From the NCBI RefSeq assembly GCF_034350045.1, contig NZ_CP133781.1:4140501-4204500 (forward strand): a DNA stretch of 64,000 bases. The letters are read 5' to 3'. A model generated the notes under the pieces. That model worked only from the letters and a program-made list of their open reading frames with translations. It was not told the origin of the DNA and searched no databases. The DNA is from Pseudomonas sp. CCI4.2. Lineage in GTDB: Bacteria > Pseudomonadota > Gammaproteobacteria > Pseudomonadales > Pseudomonadaceae. The position numbers and the translations under genes were made by a program. The number at the start of each line of letters is the position of its first letter. Position 1 is the first letter of the stretch. Positions 53,456 to 62,398 of the stretch are shown one piece after another.

Positions 53456-56400
53456 TTGAGGCCAACACGCCTGCGCATTTCAGCCGTAATCGTTTGTCGA
53501 GTTTTGTTCAGGTCAGCCCAAGGATCCTTGTCTAACTGACCCAATCGTTCATGGATGTTCTGGATATTCCAGACATTAGCGCCTTTGATCTCCAGCAATT
53601 CTTCACGGAAAATCGGCACCGAGACCGGCAAACCTTCGCGGGTGCGAACCCCGTAAGCACATGCAGTCGTTGCGCCCAGGCCGTTTCGCAGGTAGTCGAT
53701 GAAGATTCTCCCGACGCGGTTTTTCGGCCCGGAAACGGCGGAGAAACGATCAGGGAGTAGTTTGGCGATATGTTTAACAATGGCATGGCTGAAGCTTTTG
53801 ACGGCTTCCCAGTCGTCTTTTGGCGTAAGCGGCACAACCAAGTGGATTCCTTTGCCTCCGCTTGTTTTCAGAAATGACTTGAGCCCGAGTTCATCCAGAA
53901 CGGTTAGCGTCAACTGAGTGGCCTCGACCATGCTCTTCCAAGGCAGCACGGGGTCTGGATCGAGATCGAGGATGAAACGGTCGGGTCGCTCAAGATCTTT
54001 GGAGACAGCATTCCACGTATGCAACTCGATGGTGCTCATTTGGACGGCACCCACCAGGGCTTCGATGTTGTTGATCAACATCACGGGGTGGCCGGTGTAT
54101 TCCTTGCCCATGGTTTCAATGCCGGGTATGGCGAGACGGTCTGCGTTTTTTTGGAAAAACAATTCACCGGCGATGCCTTCAGGTGCGCGCACCAATGCGA
54201 CGGGACGATTGGCAAGTTCGGGAAGCAGCCAGTCTGAGACGCCGATGTAGTAATCGGCAAGATCACGCTTGGACGAACCGCTGACGGGGTCGATTACCCG
54301 CTCGGGGTGGGTCAGTCTGATCTTGCCAGTCGTCTTGGAGGCAGCTGTTTTAACTTCGGGGGCCTGATTGTCTAGCGGGGTTTTTACAGGTGGTTTGGAC
54401 GGTGTCTGCTTCTTTTCGGCTATTGGCGGAGCAGGGCGCTCTTCGGTAATTGCCTTCGCCGGCTTGTCATTGCGCATGCCATGAAAAACTGCGTGCCGTA
54501 CAGAACCTTCCTTGGTGATTTCCGCGAATGCGACTTCCGCCAGCAGTACGGGCTTGAGCCAATGAACCCCTTTGGCTTCAAAGCCTGTTGGTGGATTGAC
54601 GACCGCCGCCTTCTTCATTTCAAGCGGCACAAGCTGATCGAAGATTGTATTCAACGTGGCTTCGTTGAATCCGGTACCGACTTTTCCCGCGTACCTTAGT
54701 TCGCCGCTATCGGCGTCATGCAGTCCCAATAGCAGGGCTCCGAATTTACTGCGAGCGCCCTTGGGTTCGCTATAACCGACCACAATAAACTCTTGCCGCC
54801 GTTTGCACTTCAGCTTGATCCAGTCGCCGCTGCGGCGCGAGGTGTATGAGCTGCCGACTCGCTTACCAATCAGGCCCTCCATCTTCATCTGGCAGGCACT
54901 GTTCAGAAGAGCATCGGGCTCCTCGCCAAAATCTTCTGAGAACCTGAGTATGTCGTCTTCACTGCGCTCCAGCAGTTGTGATAACGCGGCGCGACGCTGC
55001 TGAAGGGGCACTTCCCGCAGATCCATACCGTTGAGATAGGGCAGGTCGAACAGGTAGTAGACGATGTTGCCACTGCGACCAACTTCAAATGCGTTTTGCA
55101 GCGCTTGGAAATCGGGAACACCTTCGTCGTTGGCGACGACCATTTCTCCATCTAGCCATGCCGATTCAAGCGCAAGACCGGCGATGGCTTCGGCTTGGCG
55201 AGGAAGTTTGTGCGTCCAGTCATGACCATTGCGGGTAAACAACTGAACTTTGCCAGCGTCAATTCTGGCCATGATGCGATAGCCATCAAACTTAATTTCG
55301 TAACGCCAATCACCGCCAGGCGCTGACTCCACCAACGTTGCCAATTCTGGTTTTATACTGTCAGGCATCTCGGCTGCTTGGGCCCCGGTTAGTTGAGTGT
55401 TGCCAGTCTTTTTCTTCGCAGCCGGTACTGTTTCAACGGGCTTAGGGGCGGCGGCCTTTCCCCCATGAGTTTTGGCGATAATCGTCCGCTCGCTTAACAC
55501 GCTGTCAGGCAATTCCTTGACGACGTCGTACTCTGATTCAGGGCGGGCGAAATCGTCTTGGTGCTTAATCAAAAACCACGGTTTTTGTTTTCCTTCGCTG
55601 TGGCCTTTGACCAAGTTCCAGAGACCGCTGAGCTTTTCTCCCTGCAATTCGAATTTGAGCCGCCCCTGGGAATAGGCCTCGGCGGGGTCTGACAGTGGTT
55701 TCCAGACGCCACGATCCCAGACGATCACATCGCCAGCGCCATAATGCCCCTCGGGGATGCTGCCTTCGAACGTTGCATAATCAATCGGGTGATCTTCGAC
55801 ATGCATGGCCAAGCGTTTTACTTGGGGATCGAGTGAAGGCCCCTTGGGAACAGCCCAGCTTTTCAACGTGCCATCCAGTTCCAGGCGGAAATCGTAATGG
55901 AGGCGGGATGCGTCATGCTTTTGAATGCAAAATTGTAAAGCCGCTGGCGCTTTTGCCTTGTGGTTTACGGCGAACTTGGTTTTTTTAGCACCCGAAGGCT
56001 CCGGGGTGGCTTCGAAGTCCCGCTTGCGGTTGTACTCTTCAAGATTCGGATGGGACTTTGATGCTAAAGGCGCAACGTCAGTCTTCTTTGCGTTTTTCTT
56101 GGGCTTTTTCGGGGACTCCGCGATTCTGATCCATGTGGGGGCATGATCACTGGCATGCTCCTCACCTCGCACCCAGGCGTCCACTCCTGCCTCTTGTAGG
56201 CGAGGGGCCAGTACCGGGTTTAACAGGAGATGGTCGATGCGCAGACCTGAATTGCTCTGCCAGTGCCCGCGAAAATAATCCCAAAATGTATATACGCGCT
56301 CCTCTGGATAAAGATGCCGCAGCGAGTCGAGCCAGCCTTGACCCAAGAGTCGCTCAAAACACTCACGGCTTTCGGGCTGCAGCAGTGCGTTCTTAAGCCA

Positions 56401-56895
56401 GGAGCGCGAGTTATAGATGTCCATGTCGGTCGGTACGACATTGAAATCGCCCGCAAGAACAACAGGGTGGTCACTGGATTGTAGCGTTTTGGCATGTTCA
56501 ATTAGATGCTCATACCACCTGAGCTTGTATTCGAACTTTGGCCCAGGTTGGGGATTTCCATTGGGCAGATACAGGCACGCTACGATAAGGCCGTGTGCGG
56601 CGGCTTCCAGATAACGGGACTGTATGTCTTTCTCTTCGCCAGGAAGACCTTTCTGGATGAGCAGCGGCTCCGAGTCTCGGGCCAGAATGGCCACCCCGTT
56701 CCAAGACGCTTGGCCCAGGTGCAACGATCCGTAACCCGCAGCTTCGAGTTCCCGTGCGGGGAAGTCTTTATCCTGAGCTTTGAGTTCTTGCAGGCAAACG
56801 ATATCGGGCTGCTCTCGCTCAAGCCACTGTTTAAGGTTCGAGAGCCGTGTATTGATGCCGTTAACGTTGAACGTCGCTACCTTCAGCGTTTTCAT
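53452..56895 (-). CDS. ligD: Exonuclease III (XthA) - DNA ligase D (LigD) fusion protein
   Basis: 1147 residues in one uninterrupted frame. Residues 1-256 are a complete exonuclease III/AP endonuclease: TFNVNGINTR, LQELKAQD (Glu metal ligand), LAGDFNVVPTDMDIYN, LRIDHLLLNP and the catalytic EHASDHAPTW. A Lys/Ser-rich linker (257-285) follows. The LigD modules come next: 3'-phosphoesterase (286-450; EYNRKRDF, KHDASRLHYDFRLELDGTLK), ATP-dependent ligase (510-810; Lys535 in EIKFDGYR, LDGEMV, EGLIGKR) and primase-polymerase (860-1147; Asp977/Asp979 in LDLDPDP, TSGGKGIHLVVPL). LigD performs end processing, gap filling and sealing in bacterial end joining with Ku; Ku is not in this window. XthA and LigD are normally separate genes. 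AAGGAA precedes the ATG. Confidence 0.92.
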   Translation of the reverse strand: MKTLKVATFNVNGINTRLSNLKQWLEREQPDIVCLQELKAQDKDFPARELEAAGYGSLHLGQASWNGVAILARDSEPLLIQKGLPGEEKDIQSRYLEAAAHGLIVACLYLPNGNPQPGPKFEYKLRWYEHLIEHAKTLQSSDHPVVLAGDFNVVPTDMDIYNSRSWLKNALLQPESRECFERLLGQGWLDSLRHLYPEERVYTFWDYFRGHWQSNSGLRIDHLLLNPVLAPRLQEAGVDAWVRGEEHASDHAPTWIRIAESPKKPKKNAKKTDVAPLASKSHPNLEEYNRKRDFEATPEPSGAKKTKFAVNHKAKAPAALQFCIQKHDASRLHYDFRLELDGTLKSWAVPKGPSLDPQVKRLAMHVEDHPIDYATFEGSIPEGHYGAGDVIVWDRGVWKPLSDPAEAYSQGRLKFELQGEKLSGLWNLVKGHSEGKQKPWFLIKHQDDFARPESEYDVVKELPDSVLSERTIIAKTHGGKAAAPKPVETVPAAKKKTGNTQLTGAQAAEMPDSIKPELATLVESAPGGDWRYEIKFDGYRIMARIDAGKVQLFTRNGHDWTHKLPRQAEAIAGLALESAWLDGEMVVANDEGVPDFQALQNAFEVGRSGNIVYYLFDLPYLNGMDLREVPLQQRRAALSQLLERSEDDILRFSEDFGEEPDALLNSACQMKMEGLIGKRVGSSYTSRRSGDWIKLKCKRRQEFIVVGYSEPKGARSKFGALLLGLHDADSGELRYAGKVGTGFNEATLNTIFDQLVPLEMKKAAVVNPPTGFEAKGVHWLKPVLLAEVAFAEITKEGSVRHAVFHGMRNDKPAKAITEERPAPPIAEKKQTPSKPPVKTPLDNQAPEVKTAASKTTGKIRLTHPERVIDPVSGSSKRDLADYYIGVSDWLLPELANRPVALVRAPEGIAGELFFQKNADRLAIPGIETMGKEYTGHPVMLINNIEALVGAVQMSTIELHTWNAVSKDLERPDRFILDLDPDPVLPWKSMVEATQLTLTVLDELGLKSFLKTSGGKGIHLVVPLTPKDDWEAVKSFSHAIVKHIAKLLPDRFSAVSGPKNRVGRIFIDYLRNGLGATTACAYGVRTREGLPVSVPIFREELLEIKGANVWNIQNIHERLGQLDKDPWADLNKTRQTITAEMRRRVGLK

Positions 56896-57076
56896 CTTCC
56901 GTTCCTTCGACTTTTCAAGACCTTCTTATCTGAGGTCTGGCAGTCGAATGAGTTCGGGATTTTGGTGAGCTCGATGTAGCCAGGGAAGAAACTACCTGGC
57001 GCCTTCGATATGCTGATCGTCTGGTGTCATTTCGAGCGTTGCCATGCCGCCCGTGGGATTTCGTAGACTGCGCCGG

Positions 57077-57196
57077 TCAGGCAACTGCGAAGCTATAGAT
57101 ATAGGCCGTGGTCGCCCCCTGTAGCTCAACGTGTATGTCTGAAGTTAGACGACTGTCCTCTCCAAAACAGCGTTCACGCGTTCTTTCCAGATGCAA
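57077..57196 (-). CDS. Possible 39-residue protein
   Basis: A TTG at 57196 lies six bases after a strong GGAGGG site and opens a frame reading HLERTRERCFGEDSRLTSDI and HVELQGATTAYIYSFAVA before TGA at 57077. The composition looks protein-like. It sits between tspO and the xthA-ligD gene on the same strand. No family recognised. Confidence 0.3.
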   Translation of the reverse strand: MHLERTRERCFGEDSRLTSDIHVELQGATTAYIYSFAVA

Positions 57197-57272
57197 TATT
57201 GGCCCTCCAATATCCAAGCGGGCATACCGCTTCCACGCTGAGAATTATGACGACGAACCATCTTCGTTTTCG

Positions 57273-57713
57273 TCATTTATTGTGACGAAGGATTGAGAAA
57301 TTCAATGCAGCTGCCACCGAGAGCCACGCCAGGTAGGGGAATAGAATAAGCCCTGTAACGATGTCTAGCTGCAGAGCCATCACGACCATCGCGGCCACAA
57401 CGATCCACAGCAGAGCAAGAATTACCATCGCAGCGACGATGTTGTTCGCTCCAAAAAACACCGGTGTCCACAACGTATTAAGTGCAATCTGAGCGGCCCA
57501 TAAAGCCAGCACTGTCTCGCTGCCAGGAAGCAGAGTTAGGCGATATCCTGCCCACGCGAGAAGCAAATAGAGGGTCGTCCAAGCCACCGGAAACGCCCAA
57601 TTCGGTGGAGTGAAGCTCGGTTTTTGAAGCGCTTCATACCATGCCCCAGGTTTGAAAATGATACCGGTAGCTGCAGCTGCGCAGCATGCTAGAAGAAAGA
57701 TGAAGAAGGTCAT
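57273..57713 (-). CDS. tspO: TspO/MBR family membrane protein
   Basis: A 146-residue protein with five membrane helices, the size and layout of bacterial TspO (translocator/peripheral benzodiazepine receptor family). Signatures are WYEALQKPSFTPPNWAFPVA (substrate loop after helix 1), WTTLYLLLAWAGY, WAAQIALNTLWTPVFFGANN and FPYLAWLSVAAALNFSI with the conserved W.S.A..LN core. TspO binds and may degrade or move porphyrins and is linked to oxygen or stress responses. It lies upstream of xthA-ligD on the same strand but 378 bases away, so co-transcription is uncertain. Confidence 0.88.
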   Translation of the reverse strand: MTFFIFLLACCAAAATGIIFKPGAWYEALQKPSFTPPNWAFPVAWTTLYLLLAWAGYRLTLLPGSETVLALWAAQIALNTLWTPVFFGANNIVAAMVILALLWIVVAAMVVMALQLDIVTGLILFPYLAWLSVAAALNFSILRHNK

Positions 57714-58149
57714 AGGTCGTCCTAGGCCAAATTAATCGGGATGTAGAGGGGGAGTGGGTATCTCGGGATTGGATGCTCATACAAAGAAAAGTCGGTATCC
57801 AAGTCTTTGGAGCATCGCCACAGTCGTCCTTTGACAAAAGGAATAGTGCCCGTCAGGCGTGGTTGGATACATCGTTGGCATTCCTCCGGATGGTTAGCTT
57901 ACCGCCCAGCGTACTGACGTGCGCAATTGCGAATCCTGTTGGACTGACCCTTTCTCAGGATCACGCGCGGCTGAAGTGCGCGGGTTGAACATGACGGTGA
58001 TGTAGACGAGCGATCGGCAGCACGGCAATGGCTACAGCTACTGCTGGGGCCTGATGGGGAATGTCTCGGAATCCGTGTTCAATAATAGCGTTTTAGCTCA
58101 TGCGCTTGGTCAATCATCTAACATCAACGGGGTGCAAGATTTTGAAATC
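57714..58149. other. No gene seen
   Basis: About 440 bases between tspO (minus strand) and the lipoprotein gene (minus strand). Short frames here lack binding sites and recognisable products. Confidence 0.4.
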
Positions 58150-58548
58150 TCACAGGCAAGCTACTTTGTCATTTTTGGCGATGGTATTACCTTTGCTGTC
58201 AATAAGGGTCACCGTCACATTCCTGCCGAGGCCACTGCTCTCCACCAAGTCGTAACGTTGATTCGGTAAAAAATCCCTAAAACTGAGAGCCGCAAGGCAA
58301 GTACGACGTCTTTCTTGGTAGTCCCATTTGACTATTCCAAGCTCCATTTTGTGTTCTCCGGAAGAAACGATGAAATATTTTAATTTTTTCGATCGTTCTT
58401 CGTCTAATCGTCTTGCAATCATCTCGTCACCAGGCTGTGCCTGCAGGTTAACCTTGGATTGGCCATCTTCCAGAGTTGTAGGCTCGGTCGTGCAGCCTGC
58501 TAAGCCCTGAAGGAGAATTAAAGTGCAGATGATCTTGATAGGGTTCAT
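58150..58548 (-). CDS. Small predicted lipoprotein
   Basis: A 132-residue protein with a lipoprotein signal: MNPIKIICTLILLQGLAGC, where Cys19 in the LAGC lipobox would be lipidated. The residues after it (TTEPTT) carry no Asp at +2, so outer-membrane sorting is expected. The mature part is soluble and highly charged (EMIARRLDEERSKKLKYFIV), with two further cysteines (RRRTCLAAL and the terminal VACL). I recognise no family and see no operon partner. The next 280 bases upstream hold nothing recognisable. Confidence 0.6.
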   Translation of the reverse strand: MNPIKIICTLILLQGLAGCTTEPTTLEDGQSKVNLQAQPGDEMIARRLDEERSKKLKYFIVSSGEHKMELGIVKWDYQERRRTCLAALSFRDFLPNQRYDLVESSGLGRNVTVTLIDSKGNTIAKNDKVACL

Positions 58549-58809
58549 AGGTGCTTCTGCTAGAGGCTCAATGAAAGCTAGACCCGCAGGTCGGAACTAA
58601 TACCCATAGCCGATTCCGAAATTGAACGGAGGATGCCCGTTCCAATGTTTATCGTCTGGACAAAAATAGCTAAGGCTTTTTATTAGAGGCTTCACGCACT
58701 ATCTGCGTCAAGATTCGAGCGATTGCCGGTCTTTTAAAGTGTTGGCAGCAGGATAGGGCGGTCGTTGGTATCCGTGCGGCGAACACGCCTTCCAGACACC
58801 GATGCCAAA

Positions 58810-58844
58810 GGCGAAGGTGTCCACCTAAACTGAACACCTTCGCC
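58810..58844. repeat. Perfect 11-bp inverted repeat at the edge of the istB remnant
   Basis: GGCGAAGGTGT (58810-58820) and ACACCTTCGCC (58834-58844) flank a 13-base loop. The right arm lies inside the istB-like coding sequence, which begins at about 58827. It may mark a deletion or insertion point or be a chance hairpin. Confidence 0.45.
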
Positions 58845-59134
58845 GCCAAATGGCCTGCACTGGCGCAACAGGCGGCCGAAAAAGAGACCAGTTACGCCGA
58901 TTTTCTGGAGCAATTATTACTCACTGAAAAATGGTCTCGATTGGAGCGTCGACGAGAGGCCCTGCTCAATTTTCGGGGCTTCCCGCTGTCAAAACCTTGA
59001 GCAATACAATTACACGCTTCATCTGCGCAGCAGACCTGACCCAGTATTTCAGCCGAGTAGTACAGCGCGCAAAATTACTGATTATCGACGAGATCGCTCG
59101 GTATGACCTTAACTCATGGCCTCATGATTTTTAA
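58827..59134 (+). pseudogene. IS21-family helper IstB remnant
   Basis: The frame KLNTFAAKWPALAQQAAEKE, TSYADFLEQLLLTEKWSRLE and RRREALLNFRGFPLSK matches the N-terminal third of IstB ATPases and ends at a TGA at 58998. The following frame gives KTL, then TRFICAADLTQYFS and QRAKLLIIDEIARYDL, corresponding to the Walker B region (KLLIIDEIGYLP in intact IstB). The stretch between, including the Walker A loop, is missing. No IstA gene or terminal repeats are visible. A dead relic. Confidence 0.7.
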
Positions 59135-59334
59135 TGGTTGTCGCCCCTTCAATCCCCAATGCTAAAAAGTCGCAAATCAGCTCCCCAACAAAAAGAGCGT
59201 TTGCAACCATGACTCACCATCACTGCCACGTCTTCGCCAGTTACGTACTGCGCTCTTCGAACCCCGATTTTTATCACGCAGCCTACACCTGCGTGCATTT
59301 CTGACCACCCAAAATCCCTGAAGAGTAATAACTC

Positions 59335-59847
59335 ATGAAAGAACTCGACTTGTACATCGGTGAAGGCTTCGAAGGTCCAGGCGTCAACGCAGCACACATT
59401 AATATTCTTATCGGCCCACGCAATGGCCCAGCGGGTCAGGCTTTCGCAAATAGCCTTGCGTCACCCAGCCAAGGGCATTGCCCGTTCATGGTGATCGCTC
59501 AGCCCAATATTCCGGTCAAACCCATGACCCTTTATGTCAACAAAGCAGCCATCGGCAGCGAGTTGCATGGCAATGCCACGTGGGGCGCGTCCCAAGCGGG
59601 GATCGCCAAAGCTGTTCTGGAATCGTTGCTGGACGGCACCTTACCGCCTGAAGCCGAAGACGAGTGGGCGATTGTGACCGCGAACTGGGTCAACCCGGCC
59701 TGCAACGACCTGGATGCGGTGTACCGCAACAACTACAACGCCTGCCGCACGGCGATTCGAGCGGCCCTTTCCGGTAAACCGGAAAAAGCACAACTGACGG
59801 ATGTGGTCGACCACATCAGCAACCCTTTCTACACGCCAAAAGCCTGA
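59335..59847 (+). CDS. Formaldehyde-activating enzyme (Fae) family protein
   Basis: A 170-residue member of the Fae family (5,6,7,8-tetrahydromethanopterin hydro-lyase). The family N-terminus is clear: GEGFEGPGVNAAHINILIGP, with the catalytic histidine at His21, then RNGPAGQAFANSLASPSQGH and KPMTLYVNKAAIG, and a C-terminal RNNYNACRTAIRAALSGKP. True Fae condenses formaldehyde with tetrahydromethanopterin in methylotrophs and methanogens. Pseudomonads are not known to make that cofactor, so this protein probably binds formaldehyde or another aldehyde in a different way. First gene of an operon with an aldo/keto reductase (8-base gap), an aldehyde dehydrogenase and an MFS permease. Confidence 0.83.
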   Translation: MKELDLYIGEGFEGPGVNAAHINILIGPRNGPAGQAFANSLASPSQGHCPFMVIAQPNIPVKPMTLYVNKAAIGSELHGNATWGASQAGIAKAVLESLLDGTLPPEAEDEWAIVTANWVNPACNDLDAVYRNNYNACRTAIRAALSGKPEKAQLTDVVDHISNPFYTPKA

Positions 59848-59855
59848 GGTTTCCC

Positions 59856-60890
59856 ATGGAATATATTCGTTTGGGCAATTCCGGCCTGCAAGTCTCCCGC
59901 CTGTGCCTGGGCACCATGAACATGGGCACCCCGGACTGGAAACCATGGATATTCAATGAGCAGCAAAGCGAGCCGATCGTCGCGCACGCGCTGGACAATG
60001 GGGTGAACTTCATCGACCTGGCGGACTTTTATTCCGCTGGTGTGGGTGAGGAAGTGGTGGGGCGTATCGTCAAGCGTCTGGCCCGTCGCGAAGACTTGGT
60101 CATCACCACTAAAGTCGGTTATGGAACACGCAATGGCCTCAACGTCAGCGGTCATTCGCGCAAGCACATCATGGACAGCATCGATGCTTCGCTCAAGCGC
60201 CTGAACATGGAGTACGTCGATGTGTTCATGTTGCATTACTTCGACGTGAACACACCGGTGGAAGAAACCATGTGCGCCATGAACGATATCGTGCGCTCCG
60301 GTAAAGCACGTTACATCGGCGTGTCGACCATGCTTACAGGACAACTGGCAAAAGTCCTCTTGGCCTGTGAGCGCAACGGTTGGGTCAAGCCCATCAATAT
60401 GCAGCTGCAACTTAACTGCGCTTACCGCGAAGAAGAGCGAGAGATGATTCCGTTCTGCCGCGATCAAGGTTTGGGTATCTCGGTGTTTAGCCCATTGGCC
60501 CGCGGGCTGTTGACCGGGGACGTACAGTCGACACGCAACCAGACCGACCTGTTTACCCAGCAGATGTACAGCGACGATGCATCGTTTGCGATTGCCCATT
60601 CAGTGCAGCGTGTTGCCCGCGCCCGTGGTGTGTCCAACGCACAGATTGCCCAAGCGTGGGTCGCCAACCATCCAGGGGTGGATTGCATGCTGGTGGGTGC
60701 TGACACCACTGCACAATTCGACAGCGCGCTGGCAGCGCTGGAAACCCGATTTGATGCCGACGAATTGCATGAGCTGGAGCGCAATTACACCCCGTGCGAC
60801 GTGATCAATGACTACACCGCCGGTAAACGTATTTTGCGTACGGCCCGTCCGGGTGTTGAACGTTTCACTTTGACCGAGGCTGTGGCATGA
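59856..60890 (+). CDS. Aldo/keto reductase in the Fae operon
   Basis: A 344-residue reductase of the aldo/keto reductase superfamily. The tetrad residues are in FIDLADFYSAG (Asp, Tyr), VITTKVGYG (Lys) and VFMLHYFDV (His), and the coenzyme segment is MLVGADTTAQFDSALAALE. The N-terminal MEYIRLGNSGLQVSRLCLGT is typical of the AKR11/voltage-channel-beta-like branch. It starts eight bases after the fae-like stop, and its own stop overlaps the aldehyde dehydrogenase ATG (ATGA). It would interconvert an aldehyde and an alcohol with NADP(H). A second, unrelated-context aldo/keto reductase lies at 12092. Confidence 0.85.
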   Translation: MEYIRLGNSGLQVSRLCLGTMNMGTPDWKPWIFNEQQSEPIVAHALDNGVNFIDLADFYSAGVGEEVVGRIVKRLARREDLVITTKVGYGTRNGLNVSGHSRKHIMDSIDASLKRLNMEYVDVFMLHYFDVNTPVEETMCAMNDIVRSGKARYIGVSTMLTGQLAKVLLACERNGWVKPINMQLQLNCAYREEEREMIPFCRDQGLGISVFSPLARGLLTGDVQSTRNQTDLFTQQMYSDDASFAIAHSVQRVARARGVSNAQIAQAWVANHPGVDCMLVGADTTAQFDSALAALETRFDADELHELERNYTPCDVINDYTAGKRILRTARPGVERFTLTEAVA

Positions 60891-62320
60891 GCGCGCTGAT
60901 CCGTAACGGCAATTTCATCGACGGCCAGTGGTCCAGTGGCGGCCCGAGTTATCCCGTACTGAACCCGGCCAATGGCGAATTGATCGCAGAGGTACAAAAA
61001 GCCGGTGCTGGGGAAACCAATCGTGCCATCGCTGCCGCCCAGCGTGCCTTGCCGGCCTGGCGCAAACTGACCGCCAAAGAACGCAGCCAGCGTCTCAAGC
61101 GCTGGAGCGACTTGATGCTGAGCCATCAAAAAGAACTGGCAACCTTGCTCAGCCGCGAGCAGGGCAAGCCACTGGCCGAAGCCATGGGCGAAGTGGTGTA
61201 CGCCGCAAGTTTCCTGGAATGGTTCGCCGAAGAAGCCAAACGCGCTTACGGCGACGTCATTCCAAGCCATAAGCCTGATGCGCGGATCATCGTCGTCAAA
61301 GAGGCCATCGGCGTAGTAGCGGCAATTACCCCATGGAATTTCCCGCTGGCCATGGTCACTCGCAAAGTCGGCCCAGCACTGGCAGCCGGTTGCACAATGA
61401 TCCTCAAACCCTCGGAAGAGACGCCGTTGTCAGCCTTCGCCTTGGCCGTGTTGGCCGAGCAGGCGGGTATCCCAGCCGGCGTATTTAACGTCGTTTCCGG
61501 TGACGCGGTGGCCATCGGGGGCGCGCTGCAAGCTTCCAGCGTCGTACGCAAACTATCGTTTACCGGCTCCACCCGCACGGGCAAATTGCTCATGCGTCAG
61601 GCCGCCGACACCTTGAAAAAGGTCTCGTTGGAATTGGGCGGTAACGCGCCGTTTATTGTATTTGACGACGCCGATCTGGATGCCGCCGTCAAGGGCGCCA
61701 TGGCCTCCAAGTTTCGCAATACCGGGCAGACGTGCGTATGTGTTAACCGCTTCTTTATCCAAGACGGCGTCTACGAAGCTTTCACCGGCAAACTGGCTGA
61801 AGCGGTCGCAGCGATGCGCATCGGAAGCGCCTTGGAAGGCGACACCGAGCAAGGTCCGCTGATTAATGCCGCGGCGCTGGCCAAGGTTGAGCTTCACGTT
61901 GGTGATGCACTGGCCAAAGGTGCCACGTTGTTGTGCGGTGGTCGCCGTCACGCACTGGGCGGCACGTTCTATGAACCAACAATTCTGATTGATGCCAACA
62001 GCGACATGCTGATCGCTCAGGATGAAACCTTTGGCCCAGTGGCTGCCTGTTTCCGATTTCAAGACGAAGCCGAGGTGCTGCAACGAGCCAACGATACGCC
62101 CTACGGGTTGTCAGCCTACTTTTACAGCCGTGACATCGGCCGGGTGTGGCGCATGGCCGAAGGGCTGGAGGTCGGTATGGTCGGCATCAACGAAGGGATA
62201 ATCTCCACTGAAGTCGCTCCCTTTGGTGGAGTGAAGGAATCAGGGCTGGGCCGCGAAGGTTCTCGGTATGGCCTTGAGGATTATCTGGAGATCAAATACC
62301 TGTTGATGGGCGGTTTGTAA
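60887..62320 (+). CDS. NAD(P)-dependent aldehyde dehydrogenase (GabD-like)
   Basis: A 477-residue aldehyde dehydrogenase close to the succinate-semialdehyde dehydrogenase (GabD) group. Catalytic Glu is in VSLELGGNAPFIV and the catalytic Cys in RNTGQTCVCVNRF (a CxC arrangement seen in GabD enzymes). The coenzyme motifs are AITPWNFPLAMVTRKVGPAL, FTGSTRTGK and GTFYEPTIL, and FGGVKESGLGREGSRYGLED closes the chain. Translation is coupled to the aldo/keto reductase by an ATGA overlap. It presumably oxidises the aldehyde of this operon to the acid. The true substrate may be succinate, glutarate or another semialdehyde. Confidence 0.87.
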   Translation: MSALIRNGNFIDGQWSSGGPSYPVLNPANGELIAEVQKAGAGETNRAIAAAQRALPAWRKLTAKERSQRLKRWSDLMLSHQKELATLLSREQGKPLAEAMGEVVYAASFLEWFAEEAKRAYGDVIPSHKPDARIIVVKEAIGVVAAITPWNFPLAMVTRKVGPALAAGCTMILKPSEETPLSAFALAVLAEQAGIPAGVFNVVSGDAVAIGGALQASSVVRKLSFTGSTRTGKLLMRQAADTLKKVSLELGGNAPFIVFDDADLDAAVKGAMASKFRNTGQTCVCVNRFFIQDGVYEAFTGKLAEAVAAMRIGSALEGDTEQGPLINAAALAKVELHVGDALAKGATLLCGGRRHALGGTFYEPTILIDANSDMLIAQDETFGPVAACFRFQDEAEVLQRANDTPYGLSAYFYSRDIGRVWRMAEGLEVGMVGINEGIISTEVAPFGGVKESGLGREGSRYGLEDYLEIKYLLMGGL

Positions 62321-62398
62321 CACAGCGGCGCCTTCGTACGCGGGGGCGCCTGATGTTCGACGTTTTACTCCCTGAAAAATAAGAAAAAGGAGAAGAAT

